A stretch of 64,000 bases of DNA from Burkholderiales bacterium (lineage in GTDB: Bacteria > Pseudomonadota > Gammaproteobacteria > Burkholderiales > Burkholderiaceae_C), in the NCBI GenBank assembly GCA_016213205.1, contig JACRAZ010000087.1, forward strand, positions 1 through 64,000. Direction: 5' to 3'. Shown piece after piece: positions 31,106 to 40,410 of this stretch. The notes under the pieces were generated by a model. It saw only the letters and a list, made by a program, of their open reading frames with translations, ran no database searches and was not told the origin of the DNA. Numbering within the stretch: the stretch's first letter is position 1; each line of letters begins with the position of its first letter. The translations under genes and the position numbers were made by a program.

Positions 31106-32803
31106 TCATTTGTGCACGGCTGCGATCGGCATCTGCCGGCCGCTGCCGAAGGCGCGGGCCCGCACGCGGATGATCGGCGGCGCCTGCCGGCGCTTGTACT
31201 CGTTGCGCGCGATCATGCCGCGCACGCGCTCGATCAGCGCGCGGCCATCGTCGCCTTGCCGCAGGCCGTCGACGAAGGCGCTGGCCTGCGCGTGCTCCCA
31301 GGCGGCGAGGCCCTTGCCCTCGATCAGCACCTTCAGCACCTCGTCCAGCACCGGGTAGGGCGGCAGGCTGTCGGTGTCGAGCTGGCCGGGGGCGAGCTCG
31401 GCCGAGGGCGGCTTGTCGATGATGGCGGCGGGAATCAGCTCGCGGCCGGCCGCCTCGTTCACGTGGCGCGAGAGCGCAAACACCTCGGTCTTGTACAGGT
31501 CGCCGATCAGGCCCAGGCCGCCGTTGGTGTCGCCGTACAGCGTGCAGTAGCCCACCGAGATCTCGCTCTTGTTGCCGGTGGTCAGCAGCAGGTGGCCGAA
31601 GCGGTTGGAATAGGCCATCAGCACCGTGCCGCGGATGCGGGCCTGCAGGTTCTCCAGCGGCAGGCCGGCCAGCGGCGTGCCGAAGCTGTGCTCGAACTGC
31701 GTGCCGAAGTCCTGCACCAGCTCGCCGATCGGGTGGGTGTGCAGCGTGATGCCGAGGTTGTGGCACAGCGCCACCGAATCACCCACCGAGCCGGTGGACG
31801 ACCAGCGCGAGGGCATGGTCACCGCGGCCACGTTGTCGGGCCCCAGCGACTGCACCGCGAGGGCGAGCGTGAGTGCACTGTCAATGCCGCCGGAGCTGCC
31901 CACCACCACGCGCTGGAAACCGCAGCGGCGGGCGTAGTCGCGCAGGCCCAGCACGATCTGCGCCTGGTAGAAGGCCATCGTCGGCAGGCCTGCGGGCGGC
32001 ACCGGCGGCAGCGCCGCGCCACCCTCGGCCGCAAAGCGGCCCTGCGCAAACTCGAGCGTGCACACGTCTTCCACGAAACGCTGCGCCTCGAACACCACGC
32101 CGGCCTCGGGCTCCACCGCGAACGAGGCACCGTCGTACACCAGCTGGTCATGGCCGCCGATCTGGTTCACGTACAGGATGGGCAGGCCGTGGCGGCGGCT
32201 GGCCTGGCCGAAGACCTGGTGGCGCTGCTCGCGCTTGCCGATGTTCGACGGGCTGGCGTTGATCGACACCACCAGGTCCGGTGCCGCGTCGCGCAGGCGC
32301 TGGAAGGGGTTCACCGCGTAGTCGGCGCCTTCGTCGTTCCAGCCGTCCTCGCAGACCAGCAGGCCCACCTGCATGCTGCCGATGCGCAGCACCTTGGCCA
32401 CGTCCGGCCCGGGCTCGAAATGGCGGCGTTCGTCGAAGATGTTGTAGGTGGGCAGCAGCTGCTTGGCGTACTGCAGCGTGATGCGCCCGGCGTGAATGAC
32501 CAGCAGCGCGTTGTGCAGCCGCTTGCCGGGGCCGCTGCGCGGCATCGGCGCGCCCACCACCCAGTGCAGCGCGGGCATCTGGCGCGAGGCCTGGCACAAC
32601 ACCTCGATGCCCTGCGCCACGCGGGCCATGAAGCCAGGCTCTTCCAGCAGGTCGGCCGGGTAGTAGGCGGTGAGGCTCAGCTCCGGGCACACCAGCAGCT
32701 CGGCGCCGTGCTCGCGCGCGGTGTGCGCCGCGGCGATGATGCGCGCCACGTTGCCTTCGATGTCGCCCACCGTGGGGTTCAACTGGGCCAGCGTGATCTT
32801 CAA
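31106..32803 (-). CDS. nadE: Glutamine-dependent NAD+ synthetase
   Basis: The enzyme amidates nicotinic acid adenine dinucleotide to NAD+ using ammonia from glutamine. The N-terminal nitrilase-fold amidase (residues 1-270) shows the catalytic Glu in [12 protein letters not shown], a Lys in [14 protein letters not shown], and the Cys in LLVCEDGW. The C-terminal synthetase has the ATP loop SSGGIDSA and the GNKSE motif. The chosen TTG at 32803 has GGAG upstream and overlaps the pncB stop (TTGA); a longer frame upstream would run far into pncB. The product is 565 residues. Confidence 0.95.
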   Translation of the reverse strand: MKITLAQLNPTVGDIEGNVARIIAAAHTAREHGAELLVCPELSLTAYYPADLLEEPGFMARVAQGIEVLCQASRQMPALHWVVGAPMPRSGPGKRLHNALLVIHAGRITLQYAKQLLPTYNIFDERRHFEPGPDVAKVLRIGSMQVGLLVCEDGWNDEGADYAVNPFQRLRDAAPDLVVSINASPSNIGKREQRHQVFGQASRRHGLPILYVNQIGGHDQLVYDGASFAVEPEAGVVFEAQRFVEDVCTLEFAQGRFAAEGGAALPPVPPAGLPTMAFYQAQIVLGLRDYARRCGFQRVVVGSSGGIDSALTLALAVQSLGPDNVAAVTMPSRWSSTGSVGDSVALCHNLGITLHTHPIGELVQDFGTQFEHSFGTPLAGLPLENLQARIRGTVLMAYSNRFGHLLLTTGNKSEISVGYCTLYGDTNGGLGLIGDLYKTEVFALSRHVNEAAGRELIPAAIIDKPPSAELAPGQLDTDSLPPYPVLDEVLKVLIEGKGLAAWEHAQASAFVDGLRQGDDGRALIERVRGMIARNEYKRRQAPPIIRVRARAFGSGRQMPIAAVHK

Positions 32804-33990
32804 GCTGCTTCTCCACGGATGCCGAACACCTGGCGCAGGTAGGCCAGGAAGGTCTGGTCCTCGCACAGCGTCTTGCCCGGGCTGTCCGACAGCTTGGCCA
32901 CCGGCTGGCCGTTGCAGTGGGTGAGCTTCATCACGATGTTCAAGGGCGTCAGGCCCACATCATTGCTCAGGTTGGTGCCGATGCCGAAGCCGCATTGCGT
33001 GCGCCCGGCGAAATGGCGGTACAGGCGCAGCGCGGTGGGCAGGTCCAGCCCGTCGGAGAACACCAGGCGCTTGGTGTGCGCATCGATGCGCAGCTTCGCG
33101 TAGTGCGCCAGCGCCTTCTCGCCCCAGGCCACCGGGTCGCCCGAGTCGTGGCGCAGGCCGTCGAACAGCTTGGCGAAGTACAGGTCGAAGTCGGCCAGGA
33201 AGGCGTCCATGCCCACCACGTCGGTCAGCGCCACGCCGAGGTCGCCGCGGTATTCCTGCACCCAGTCTTCCAGTGCGGCCTTCTGGTGGTCGCGCAGCCG
33301 CACGCCCAGCGCTTGATAGCTCTGCAGGTACTCGTGGGCCATGGTGCCGATGGGCACGAGGTTCAGGTCGCGCGCCAGCAGCACGTTCGACGTGCCCTTG
33401 AAGTACTGCGGCAGCTCACGCTGCAGCGTGGCCACCACCTCGCGCTGCCATTCGCCCGCGTAGCGGCGGCGCACGCCGAAATCGAAGAACTCGAAGGGGT
33501 GGCGCAACGCGGGCTGCGCCTCGCGCAGCAGCGCCACCTTGGCGGCCAGGCGCTTGCGGCCTTCGGCCAGCGCGGTGGCGGCATCGAAGCGGCGGAAGTA
33601 CAGCTCGTTGACGAGCGCGAGCACCGGGATCTCGAAGGCCATCACGTGCACCTGCGGGCCTTCGGCCTCGATGACCAGCCGCCCGCCTTCGGCGCGGGCC
33701 TGGATGAACTCGCGCTGGAACTGGAAGATGCGCAGGAAGTCGACGAAATCGCGCTTGATGAAGCGCAGCGAGCGCAGGTACTCGAGCTCGGGCTTGGTGA
33801 AGCGCAGCGTGCACAGTGCGTCGAGCGCGGCGTTCACCGCGGGCAGCAGTTCGGCCAGCGGGTAGGCCGGCACATTGCGGCAGACGAACTGGTAGCGTGC
33901 CTGCGTCTGCGGGTGGCGATGCAGCATGGTCTGCCACATCGTGAACTTGTAGAGGTCGGTTTCCAGCAGGCTGGTGATCGGGGAATCCAT
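32800..33990 (-). CDS. pncB: Nicotinate phosphoribosyltransferase
   Basis: PncB converts nicotinic acid, PRPP and ATP to nicotinate mononucleotide, the entry step of the Preiss-Handler route. At 396 residues it has the normal length. The N-terminal [16 protein letters not shown] and the later [10 protein letters not shown] and [17 protein letters not shown] are characteristic. ATG 33990 is preceded by an in-frame TTG. It lies between pncA and nadE in one NAD salvage operon. Confidence 0.95.
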   Translation of the reverse strand: MDSPITSLLETDLYKFTMWQTMLHRHPQTQARYQFVCRNVPAYPLAELLPAVNAALDALCTLRFTKPELEYLRSLRFIKRDFVDFLRIFQFQREFIQARAEGGRLVIEAEGPQVHVMAFEIPVLALVNELYFRRFDAATALAEGRKRLAAKVALLREAQPALRHPFEFFDFGVRRRYAGEWQREVVATLQRELPQYFKGTSNVLLARDLNLVPIGTMAHEYLQSYQALGVRLRDHQKAALEDWVQEYRGDLGVALTDVVGMDAFLADFDLYFAKLFDGLRHDSGDPVAWGEKALAHYAKLRIDAHTKRLVFSDGLDLPTALRLYRHFAGRTQCGFGIGTNLSNDVGLTPLNIVMKLTHCNGQPVAKLSDSPGKTLCEDQTFLAYLRQVFGIRGEAA

Positions 33991-34075
33991 CAATCGCTTT
34001 CAGCGGGTGTGTGGTGCCGCGGCAGCCGCAGGTGTACGCGGCGGCCGTTTCAGCGGCGGTTCGGCCGGCCGGGGC

Positions 34076-34906
34076 TCAGTGTTTCAACAGTTGCAGCGCC
34101 TCGGTGCAGGTGGCGCTGCGCAGGCCGCGTGCGCGCATGTCGGCCAGAAACGCCGCGGCCTGCGCCTCGAAGCCGCCCACCGGGCTCATGCAATCGGTGA
34201 GCAGCACCAGGCGCTCGGGGCGGCCGCGCCGCAGGTGCTGCACGATGTGCTCGGTGGTGGCCTTCACGCAGTGGCTGCTGGCCTCGCCGGCGATCAGCAG
34301 CACATCACTCTGGTCCAGCGCGTCGATCAGGCCCTGGTTGAGCTGGGTGTGTTCGTCGGCCGGGTCGGGCACCTCGGCCTGCACCGCGCTGTAGTGCTCG
34401 GTCCAGGGGTTGGCGCCCTTGTTCACCTTGGCCACGATGGCGCCGCGCCGCTCTTCCCAGCGGTTGTAGGCGGCGCGCACGGCCGCGTGCACGTTGTGGC
34501 CCCAGCTGCCGATCTCGCAATGCACCGGCCACACCATCAGCGTGTAGCGGCCGGCGGCTTCCAGTGTGTCCAGGTAGGCCAGTGCGCGGGGCAGGTGGGC
34601 CGGCTCGCGCGGCAGGTAGTCACCGGCGCGCACCTGCGCCGCGGTGATGGGCGTGAATGGGCTCACCGCGCCGCCGGCACCGGTGCGCCAGAAGCCGGGG
34701 TGGGCAATGTCCAGCCGGTGGTGCGAATCGAGCGTGACGGTGATGTCGGTGAGGGCATCGCCCGCCGCATCGATGAAGGCGGCCAGGCGTTGCATGTCGG
34801 CATCGGCCCCGGCCACCGGCAGCGCGGGCGTGCCGGCGGCGGAGGCCGGCAGGTCGCAGAAGTCGTTCTGCGGGTCGATGATCAGCAGCTGGATGCGGCG
34901 GGCCAT
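34076..34906 (-). CDS. pncA: Nicotinamidase
   Basis: An isochorismatase-fold hydrolase that deamidates nicotinamide to nicotinic acid. Catalytic features are the Asp of LLIIDPQNDF, a Lys in the VKV-like strand (IVAKVNKGANP) and the nucleophile Cys in EASSHCVKATTEH. The family's metal-binding Asp/His residues are in TLDSHHRLDIAHPGF. Start MARRIQ at 34906 has AGGAA upstream. At 276 residues it is on the long side. It is the first gene of the NAD operon, directly downstream of the NrtR sites. Confidence 0.9.
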   Translation of the reverse strand: MARRIQLLIIDPQNDFCDLPASAAGTPALPVAGADADMQRLAAFIDAAGDALTDITVTLDSHHRLDIAHPGFWRTGAGGAVSPFTPITAAQVRAGDYLPREPAHLPRALAYLDTLEAAGRYTLMVWPVHCEIGSWGHNVHAAVRAAYNRWEERRGAIVAKVNKGANPWTEHYSAVQAEVPDPADEHTQLNQGLIDALDQSDVLLIAGEASSHCVKATTEHIVQHLRRGRPERLVLLTDCMSPVGGFEAQAAAFLADMRARGLRSATCTEALQLLKH

Positions 34907-34945
34907 GGAACATTCCTTTCGTGTCGGTGAAGCCACTGTAGGCCA

Positions 34946-35033
34946 GTTAGGACAACATTGCAACTAACACAGCGTCATTGAATCGTGACCAAAGGCACGG
35001 GCTATCATTGGCTTAGTTGCATGATTGATCTAA
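34946..35033. promoter_or_regulatory. Two NrtR-like operators (TTAG-N13-CTAA) between pncA and nrtR
   Basis: Site one at 34946-34968 is GTTAG-N13-CTAAC; site two at 35013-35033 is TTAG-N13-CTAA. Both have the same arm bases and spacer, and one lies near each divergent start codon. They probably bind NrtR, which responds to ADP-ribose. This follows from position and the known regulon; binding has not been shown here. Confidence 0.65.
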
Positions 35034-35037
35034 CAAC

Positions 35038-35715
35038 ATGACCCGCGCCGGCCCCCCGCTGATCTGCACCGTCGATGTGGTGCTGCTGACGCTGCGCGAC
35101 GGCGCCTTGCAGGTGCTGCTGCAGCGGCGCGAGCGCGAGCCCTTTGCCGGCACGCTGGCGCTGCCCGGTGGCTATGTGCGCCCGCAGGAGGACCGCGACA
35201 CCGACGCGGCTGCAGCGCGCGTGCTGCGCGAGAAGGCCGGTGTCGAGGGCCCCTACCTGGAGCAACTGGCCACCTTCAGCGGCGCGGCGCGCGATCCGCG
35301 GGGCTGGTCGGTGGCCATCGCCTACTGCGCCCTGGTGCCGGCCGATGCGCTGCCCGGGCATGCGGTGCTGGCGCCGGTGGACCGCCTGCCCAGCCTGCCC
35401 TTCGACCATGCGCAGATCGTCGCCACCGCGGTGGCGCGGGTGCGTACCAAGAGCCAGTACTCCTCGCTGCCGGTGTACCTGTGCGGCGAACGCTTCACGC
35501 TGCCGCAGCTGCAGGCGGTGTACGAGGCCGTGTTGGGCGAGCCGGTCAACAAGGTGAGCTTCCGCCGCAAGATGGACGAGCTGGACATGCTCGAGCCGAT
35601 CGAGGGCGCGCTGTCCTCGGGCGGGGCGCACCGGCCGGCGCAGCTGTACCGCCTGCGCAACGCGGCGCGGCAGGCGCTGGTCATCAGCGGGCGCGGGTTG
35701 AATCCACGGCCCTGA
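35038..35715 (+). CDS. nrtR: NrtR, Nudix-related repressor of NAD metabolism
   Basis: A 225-residue regulator. The N-terminal domain is Nudix-like (VLLQRREREPFAGTLALPGGYV, then EDRDTDAAAARVLREKAGV). It lacks the intact REUXEE pattern and is thus likely non-catalytic. A C-terminal winged helix follows: ERFTLPQLQAVYEAVLGEPVNKVSFRRKM. In other bacteria NrtR represses pncA, pncB, nadE and nadM until ADP-ribose binds. Divergence from exactly these genes supports the call. Confidence 0.93.
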   Translation: MTRAGPPLICTVDVVLLTLRDGALQVLLQRREREPFAGTLALPGGYVRPQEDRDTDAAAARVLREKAGVEGPYLEQLATFSGAARDPRGWSVAIAYCALVPADALPGHAVLAPVDRLPSLPFDHAQIVATAVARVRTKSQYSSLPVYLCGERFTLPQLQAVYEAVLGEPVNKVSFRRKMDELDMLEPIEGALSSGGAHRPAQLYRLRNAARQALVISGRGLNPRP

Positions 35716-35890
35716 AGTGGGGCGTTGACGACAGGATCGCACCCATCTGGTGCGGTGGGCGCGAAGTGCCGGGTGGACGCCCCGTTTATTGAGCGTTGCG
35801 CTTGCGCCGCAGCTTCGATAGTGCGAGCACGAGCAACACCGCGCCCGGGCCGACTTGCGGCGTGCGCCACCACCAGACGGAGCAGTAACG

Positions 35891-37909
35891 ATGAGGTCGA
35901 CCGTATCCCACCCAGGCATGGCCGCGTCCGGCCCGGGCGCCGAGCGGGCAAGTCCCCGCGGCGGCCTGCGCGAGTTCTTCCGTTACCACGGCCTGTGGGC
36001 GCCGGGCATCCGCCTGTTCCGCGCCATCGGATTCCAGGCCAAGGCCTGGATCATCTCGGCCGTGTTCGTGGTGCCCATCCTGGCGCTGGGCTACAGCTAC
36101 TACAGCGACAAGGCGGCGGCCATCGGCTTCTCGGCCAAGGAGCGTGTGGGCATCGAGTACGGGCGCGCACTCAAGCCACTGCTGGCCGAGCTGCAGCAGC
36201 AGCGCCTGCACAGCGTGATGCCGCCCGCCGGGCCGGCGGCCGATGCCACGCAGGCGGCGCAGCGCCTGGCGGCGGCCCAGCAGGTGCTGGCCTCGGCGCA
36301 GCAGGCCCTGGGGGATGAACTGGGCACCGCCAAGGCCTACGAGAAGCTCACCCACGCGGGGCAGGCCGTGGCACCGGCCGGCGCCGGGCGCGATGCCGTG
36401 CTGGCCAGCCATGGCGCCCGGCTGCAGGCCGGGCTGGACCTGCTGGGCCAATCGACCGACGGCTCCAACCTCACGCTGGACCCGGACATAGACACCTATT
36501 ACCTGATGGACGCGGCCTACTTCCGGCTGCCGCCGATGAGCGAATCGGTGGCGCAGCTGCGCGACCTGGGTGCGAGCCTGCTCGCCACCGGCCAGAAGTC
36601 GCCGCAGGCGCTGCGCCAGCTGGTGGAGCACGCGGTGCTGGTGTCCAGCCACCTGGCGGCGCTGGACACCGGCATTGCCAAGGCCAACGACTACAACCCC
36701 GGCGTGCGCGCGGCCGTGCAGCCGGAGACCGCGCTGGCCGAGGTGAGCGCCTTCCTGAAGCTGGTGGACCAGACCCTGCTGGCGCCCGAGCCCACCCAGG
36801 GTGACCCGGCCGTGCACCTGGCCGCCGGCCAGCGTGCGCTGGCCGCGCTGGGCGCGCTGGACACCCGCGCCACCGAGGCGCTGGACCGCCTGGTGGCCAC
36901 GCGCGTGGCCACCCTGGCGCAGGGCCGCAACATCACCACGGCCGTGCTGGCGCTGAGCCTGGGCCTGGTGGTGTACCTGTTCATGGCCTTCGGCCGCGTG
37001 CTCAACGGCGGGCTGCGCGAAGTGGCCTTCCACATCGACGCGATGCGCGACGGCAACCTCACCACCCAGCCCCACCCCTGGGGCGGCGACGAGGCCGCCG
37101 GCCTGATGAACACGCTGGCGCAGATGCAGCAGTCGTTGCGCGGCATCGTGGCGCAGGTGCGGGAGGCGTCGGACAGCATCGTGCATGCCAGCAGCGAAAT
37201 CGCCACCGGTTCGATGGACCTGTCCTCCCGCACCGAGAACGCGGCGGCCAACCTGGAAAAGTCGGCCTCGGCGATGGAGCAGATCGCCGCCACCGTGAAG
37301 CACACCGCCGACGCGGCCCACCAGGCCACCGGCATCGCGCAGGCCAACGCCGGCGCGGCCGAGCGCGGCGGCCAGATCATCGGCACCATGGTGGCCACGA
37401 TGCAGGCGATCGAGCAGTCGTCGCGCCAGATCGGCGAGATCATCGGCACCATCGACGGCATCGCGTTCCAGACCAACATCCTGGCGCTGAACGCGGCGGT
37501 GGAAGCCGCGCGCGCCGGCGAGGCCGGCCGCGGCTTCGCGGTGGTGGCCGCCGAGGTGCGGCACCTGGCGCAGCGGGCGGGCGGCGCGGCGCGGGAGATC
37601 CGCGCGCTGATCAACACCAGCGTCGACAAGGTGGCCACCGGGGCCGGCGTGGTGCGCCAGGCGGGGCAGACGATCGATGAGATCGTGGGGGGTGCGCGCC
37701 AGGTGAATGCACTGCTGGCCGAGATTGCCACCGGTGCCAGCGAACAATCCAGCGGCGTGCGCCAGACGACCCAGGCCGTGCACGACATGGACAGCACCAC
37801 GCAGCAGAACGCCGCGCTGGTGGAGCAGACCGCGGCCGCCGCCTCGGCGCTGAAGGACCAGGCCGTGGCGCTGGCGGCCGGCGTGGCGGTGTTCCGGCTG
37901 CCGGGCTGA
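35891..37909 (+). CDS. Methyl-accepting chemotaxis protein
   Basis: A 672-residue receptor. A first helix ([20 protein letters not shown]) lies near residue 55. A large periplasmic helical domain follows, with [20 protein letters not shown]. The second helix is [20 protein letters not shown] near residue 355, and a HAMP segment follows. The cytoplasmic signalling domain has the highly conserved tip [20 protein letters not shown] and [14 protein letters not shown]. The periplasmic ligand is unknown. The gene stands alone, with no che genes nearby. The 195 bases after it, up to nosL, show no supported feature. Confidence 0.93.
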   Translation: MRSTVSHPGMAASGPGAERASPRGGLREFFRYHGLWAPGIRLFRAIGFQAKAWIISAVFVVPILALGYSYYSDKAAAIGFSAKERVGIEYGRALKPLLAELQQQRLHSVMPPAGPAADATQAAQRLAAAQQVLASAQQALGDELGTAKAYEKLTHAGQAVAPAGAGRDAVLASHGARLQAGLDLLGQSTDGSNLTLDPDIDTYYLMDAAYFRLPPMSESVAQLRDLGASLLATGQKSPQALRQLVEHAVLVSSHLAALDTGIAKANDYNPGVRAAVQPETALAEVSAFLKLVDQTLLAPEPTQGDPAVHLAAGQRALAALGALDTRATEALDRLVATRVATLAQGRNITTAVLALSLGLVVYLFMAFGRVLNGGLREVAFHIDAMRDGNLTTQPHPWGGDEAAGLMNTLAQMQQSLRGIVAQVREASDSIVHASSEIATGSMDLSSRTENAAANLEKSASAMEQIAATVKHTADAAHQATGIAQANAGAAERGGQIIGTMVATMQAIEQSSRQIGEIIGTIDGIAFQTNILALNAAVEAARAGEAGRGFAVVAAEVRHLAQRAGGAAREIRALINTSVDKVATGAGVVRQAGQTIDEIVGGARQVNALLAEIATGASEQSSGVRQTTQAVHDMDSTTQQNAALVEQTAAAASALKDQAVALAAGVAVFRLPG

Positions 37910-38104
37910 TGCGGCCAGTGGACACGCCCTTGAGAGGTTATGGCGTTCGACACCGGCCAACGGGCGAGGTGATGGTGGCCACATCGGCGCCGACGAGGGC
38001 GACACCCTGATCGGCAGCGTCGAGGACACCGTGGCCGGCCGCGATGGCCGCCACCACCGAGCCGGCCGGGAACCTGATGATCCCCGGCCCGCGAGACGCC
38101 GCGG

Positions 38105-38644
38105 CTACATCTTGCTGTCGTGCAGCGCGCCGCCGGAGAGATCCACCATCTCCGGCTTGATCTGGTCGAAGCGGAAGACCTTGCCGCCGTGTTCGGCGCT
38201 GAACTTCGTGGCATCGGCTTCCGCCGAGAAGCTGGCGATGGTGGGGCCCATCGAGCCATGCCGCTTGCTGCCCAGCACGTAGAAGCCGCTGCGGGCGTCG
38301 AACCAGGCGCCCTTGGGCTGGGCCCAATCGGTGCGGCCCATGTCCTGCACGAACACGGCCCGCACCGTGCGCACCTGCTCGGGCCGCAGCAGGGTGTTGA
38401 ACATTTCCACCGTGTCGCAGTAGAACTCCGGCGCGGCCTGGCCGGTGTAGTGAATCTGGGCCTTGGGGCCTGGGTAGTCGGCCAAGGTCATGCCGTCGAG
38501 CACGCAGCTGGTGTTGCGGTCGATCTCGATCGGCGCGAGCTGCGCCTGCGGCTCGTTGCGGCCACAGGCCGCCAGGCCGACAAGGGCACCCAGGCCCAGG
38601 GCGGCGCCGAAACGGCGCCGGGTGCAGGAACACAAACGGGTCAT
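38105..38644 (-). CDS. nosL: NosL copper-binding lipoprotein
   Basis: A 179-residue outer-surface or periplasmic lipoprotein with lipobox LAAC after a Tat/Sec-like leader (CTRRRFGAALGLGALVG). The conserved copper-binding region includes CVLDGMTLADYPGPKAQIHY and QVRTVRAVFVQDMGR. NosL delivers Cu(I) for assembly of the NosZ copper centres. The start overlaps the nosY stop (ATGA). It is the last gene of the nos operon. Confidence 0.92.
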   Translation of the reverse strand: MTRLCSCTRRRFGAALGLGALVGLAACGRNEPQAQLAPIEIDRNTSCVLDGMTLADYPGPKAQIHYTGQAAPEFYCDTVEMFNTLLRPEQVRTVRAVFVQDMGRTDWAQPKGAWFDARSGFYVLGSKRHGSMGPTIASFSAEADATKFSAEHGGKVFRFDQIKPEMVDLSGGALHDSKM

Positions 38645-39456
38645 TGGCGGAATCTCCAGGCGGCCACGCCCAGCGGCGCGGCGATCCAGCCCAGCATGGC
38701 CAGCCCCATCAGCCAGGGGCTGGCCAGCGCGGCGGGCACGATGCTGGTGAGGCCGTACATGTTGCGCACGTCTTCGAGCGTGAAGACATTGAGGATGCGA
38801 AACACGTCGGCAGGGTTGAGCAGCAGCAGGTAGGGCAGGGCCTCGGCCCCCACCTGCCCGCCGGTGACCACCAGGCCGCCCAGCAGCAGCAGGTCGAACA
38901 CCAGCACGAAGAAGAACCACAACGCAATGGCCAGGCCGGAGGCGCGGGTGCGGTCGGAGGCCAGCACCGACAGCAGCACCGCCAGGCTCAGGAAGGCCAG
39001 GCCCAGCAGCACCGAGCTGAGCATGAAGCCCAGGTAGTGGAACAGGCCGCCGGTGCCCAGTTGCAGGGCCAGCAGCGCCGCCACCAGGCCGAAGCCGCCC
39101 ACGGTGGACAGCGTGAGCGCGGCGGCCAGGCCGAGGTACTTGCCCAGCAGCACCTCACCGCGCGTGACCGGCAGTGAGAGCAGCAGGTCGAGCGAGCCAC
39201 GCTCGCGCTCGCCGACGATGGCGTCGAAGCCCAGCAGCAAGGCGATGAGCGGGATGAGATAGATCACCAGGCTGACCAGGCTGGCAATGGTGAACTCGAT
39301 CGAGCGCAGCCCGACCGCGCCCTGCTGCGCGCCGCCGAAGTAGGCGATGACCAGGGCGAACACCGTGAACACGCCGGCCACGGCCAGCACCCAGCGGTCG
39401 CGCAGGCGATCGTGCAGCACCTTGGCGGCCAGCGTGAGAGTGGGTTGCAGTTGCAT
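38641..39456 (-). CDS. nosY: NosY, ABC transporter permease
   Basis: A 271-residue membrane protein with six predicted helices, including WVLAVAGVFTVFALVIAYF, LVSLVIYLIPLIALLLGFD and ALWFFFVLVFDLLLLGGL. A central cytoplasmic segment reads ERERGSLDLLLSLPVTRGEVL. It forms the NosFY ABC complex that, with NosD, supports maturation of the CuZ centre of NosZ. It is spaced by 12 bases from nosF and overlaps nosL. Confidence 0.93.
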   Translation of the reverse strand: MQLQPTLTLAAKVLHDRLRDRWVLAVAGVFTVFALVIAYFGGAQQGAVGLRSIEFTIASLVSLVIYLIPLIALLLGFDAIVGERERGSLDLLLSLPVTRGEVLLGKYLGLAAALTLSTVGGFGLVAALLALQLGTGGLFHYLGFMLSSVLLGLAFLSLAVLLSVLASDRTRASGLAIALWFFFVLVFDLLLLGGLVVTGGQVGAEALPYLLLLNPADVFRILNVFTLEDVRNMYGLTSIVPAALASPWLMGLAMLGWIAAPLGVAAWRFRQ

Positions 39457-39468
39457 GGTGTGCCGGCC

Positions 39469-40410
39469 TCACTCGGCAACGCCGAAGAACAGGTCTTCGA
39501 GCGTGGGTTCGTGCAGCTGCACATCGGCCACACGGGCGCCCAGGCCGGCCAGCGCGGCCAGCAGCCGCATCTTGGCCTCGCGCGGGAAGCGGGCCTCGAG
39601 CCGCTCGTCGCCCTGGGGCAGCACGGTCACGGTGGGCAGGGCGGCCAGCGCGTCGCGCACCGCGGGCATGTCGCCCGCCGAGGCGCGAACCTCGGCACGC
39701 AGCGGCAGCGCAGTGCGCTCACGCAGGGCCTGCACGCTGCCCTGCGCCCGCACCTTGCCCGCGGCCAGGATGGCCAGGCGATCCACGCGCTCCTGCAGTT
39801 CGGACAGGATGTGCGAGGTCATGATCATCGTGACCCCCTCCGAGCGCAGGGTGCGCAAGGTGGCGTAGAAGGCACGGATGGCTTCCGGGTCCAGCCCGCT
39901 GGTGGGTTCGTCGAGGAACAGCACCTGGGGCCGCCCCAGCAGGGCCTGCGCGAAGCCCAGGCGCTGGCGCATGCCCTTGCTGTATTCACGCACCGGGCGC
40001 CCGGCGGCCTGGGCCAGCCCCACCCGCTCCAGCGCGGCCTCGCAATCGTGCAGCGGGGCGCGCTTCAGCCGGGCCAGGAAGCGCAGGGTCTCCAGGCCGC
40101 TGAGGTTGTCCCAGAGCACCACGTTCTCGGGCAGGTAGCCGATCTCGCGCCGCACCTCGCGGAACGCACGGCCCCGGATCGGCCGGCCCAGGATGTGGAT
40201 CTCGCCCCCGGTGGCCGGGATCAGGCCCAGCATGGTCTTGAACAGCGTGCTCTTGCCGGCGCCGTTGTGGCCGATGAGGCCGAACACCTCGCCACGGTGG
40301 ATCTCGAGGTCGATGCCATCGACGGCCCGCACCGCGCCGTAGTGCTTGACCACGCCACGCAGCGACACGGCGGGTGACGGGTCAGCGGCCACTGGTGAAC
40401 TGCTTGCCAA
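39469..40410 (-). CDS. nosF: NosF, ABC transporter ATPase
   Basis: A 313-residue ATPase with Walker A GHNGAGKST, signature YSKGMRQRL, Walker B VLFLDEPTSGLDP and the switch His in MTSHILSEL. The probable start is TTG 40410 with GGAG eight bases upstream, overlapping nosD by 29 bases. With NosY and NosD it energises sulfur delivery or other steps in CuZ assembly. Confidence 0.94.
   Translation of the reverse strand: MASSSPVAADPSPAVSLRGVVKHYGAVRAVDGIDLEIHRGEVFGLIGHNGAGKSTLFKTMLGLIPATGGEIHILGRPIRGRAFREVRREIGYLPENVVLWDNLSGLETLRFLARLKRAPLHDCEAALERVGLAQAAGRPVREYSKGMRQRLGFAQALLGRPQVLFLDEPTSGLDPEAIRAFYATLRTLRSEGVTMIMTSHILSELQERVDRLAILAAGKVRAQGSVQALRERTALPLRAEVRASAGDMPAVRDALAALPTVTVLPQGDERLEARFPREAKMRLLAALAGLGARVADVQLHEPTLEDLFFGVAE

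Noticed and set aside
35716-35890. Possible small gene between nrtR and the chemotaxis receptor
   Set aside because: No start with a ribosome site and no recognisable product in either strand.
35786-38029. Long minus-strand open frame opposite the chemotaxis receptor gene
   Set aside because: His/Arg/Gly/Ala-rich composition without domains; it mirrors the receptor codons and is a shadow frame. Its C-terminal Leu/Arg end resembles an anchor only by chance.
37910-38104. Short frames between the receptor and nosL
   Set aside because: No family similarity or start signals; treated as intergenic.
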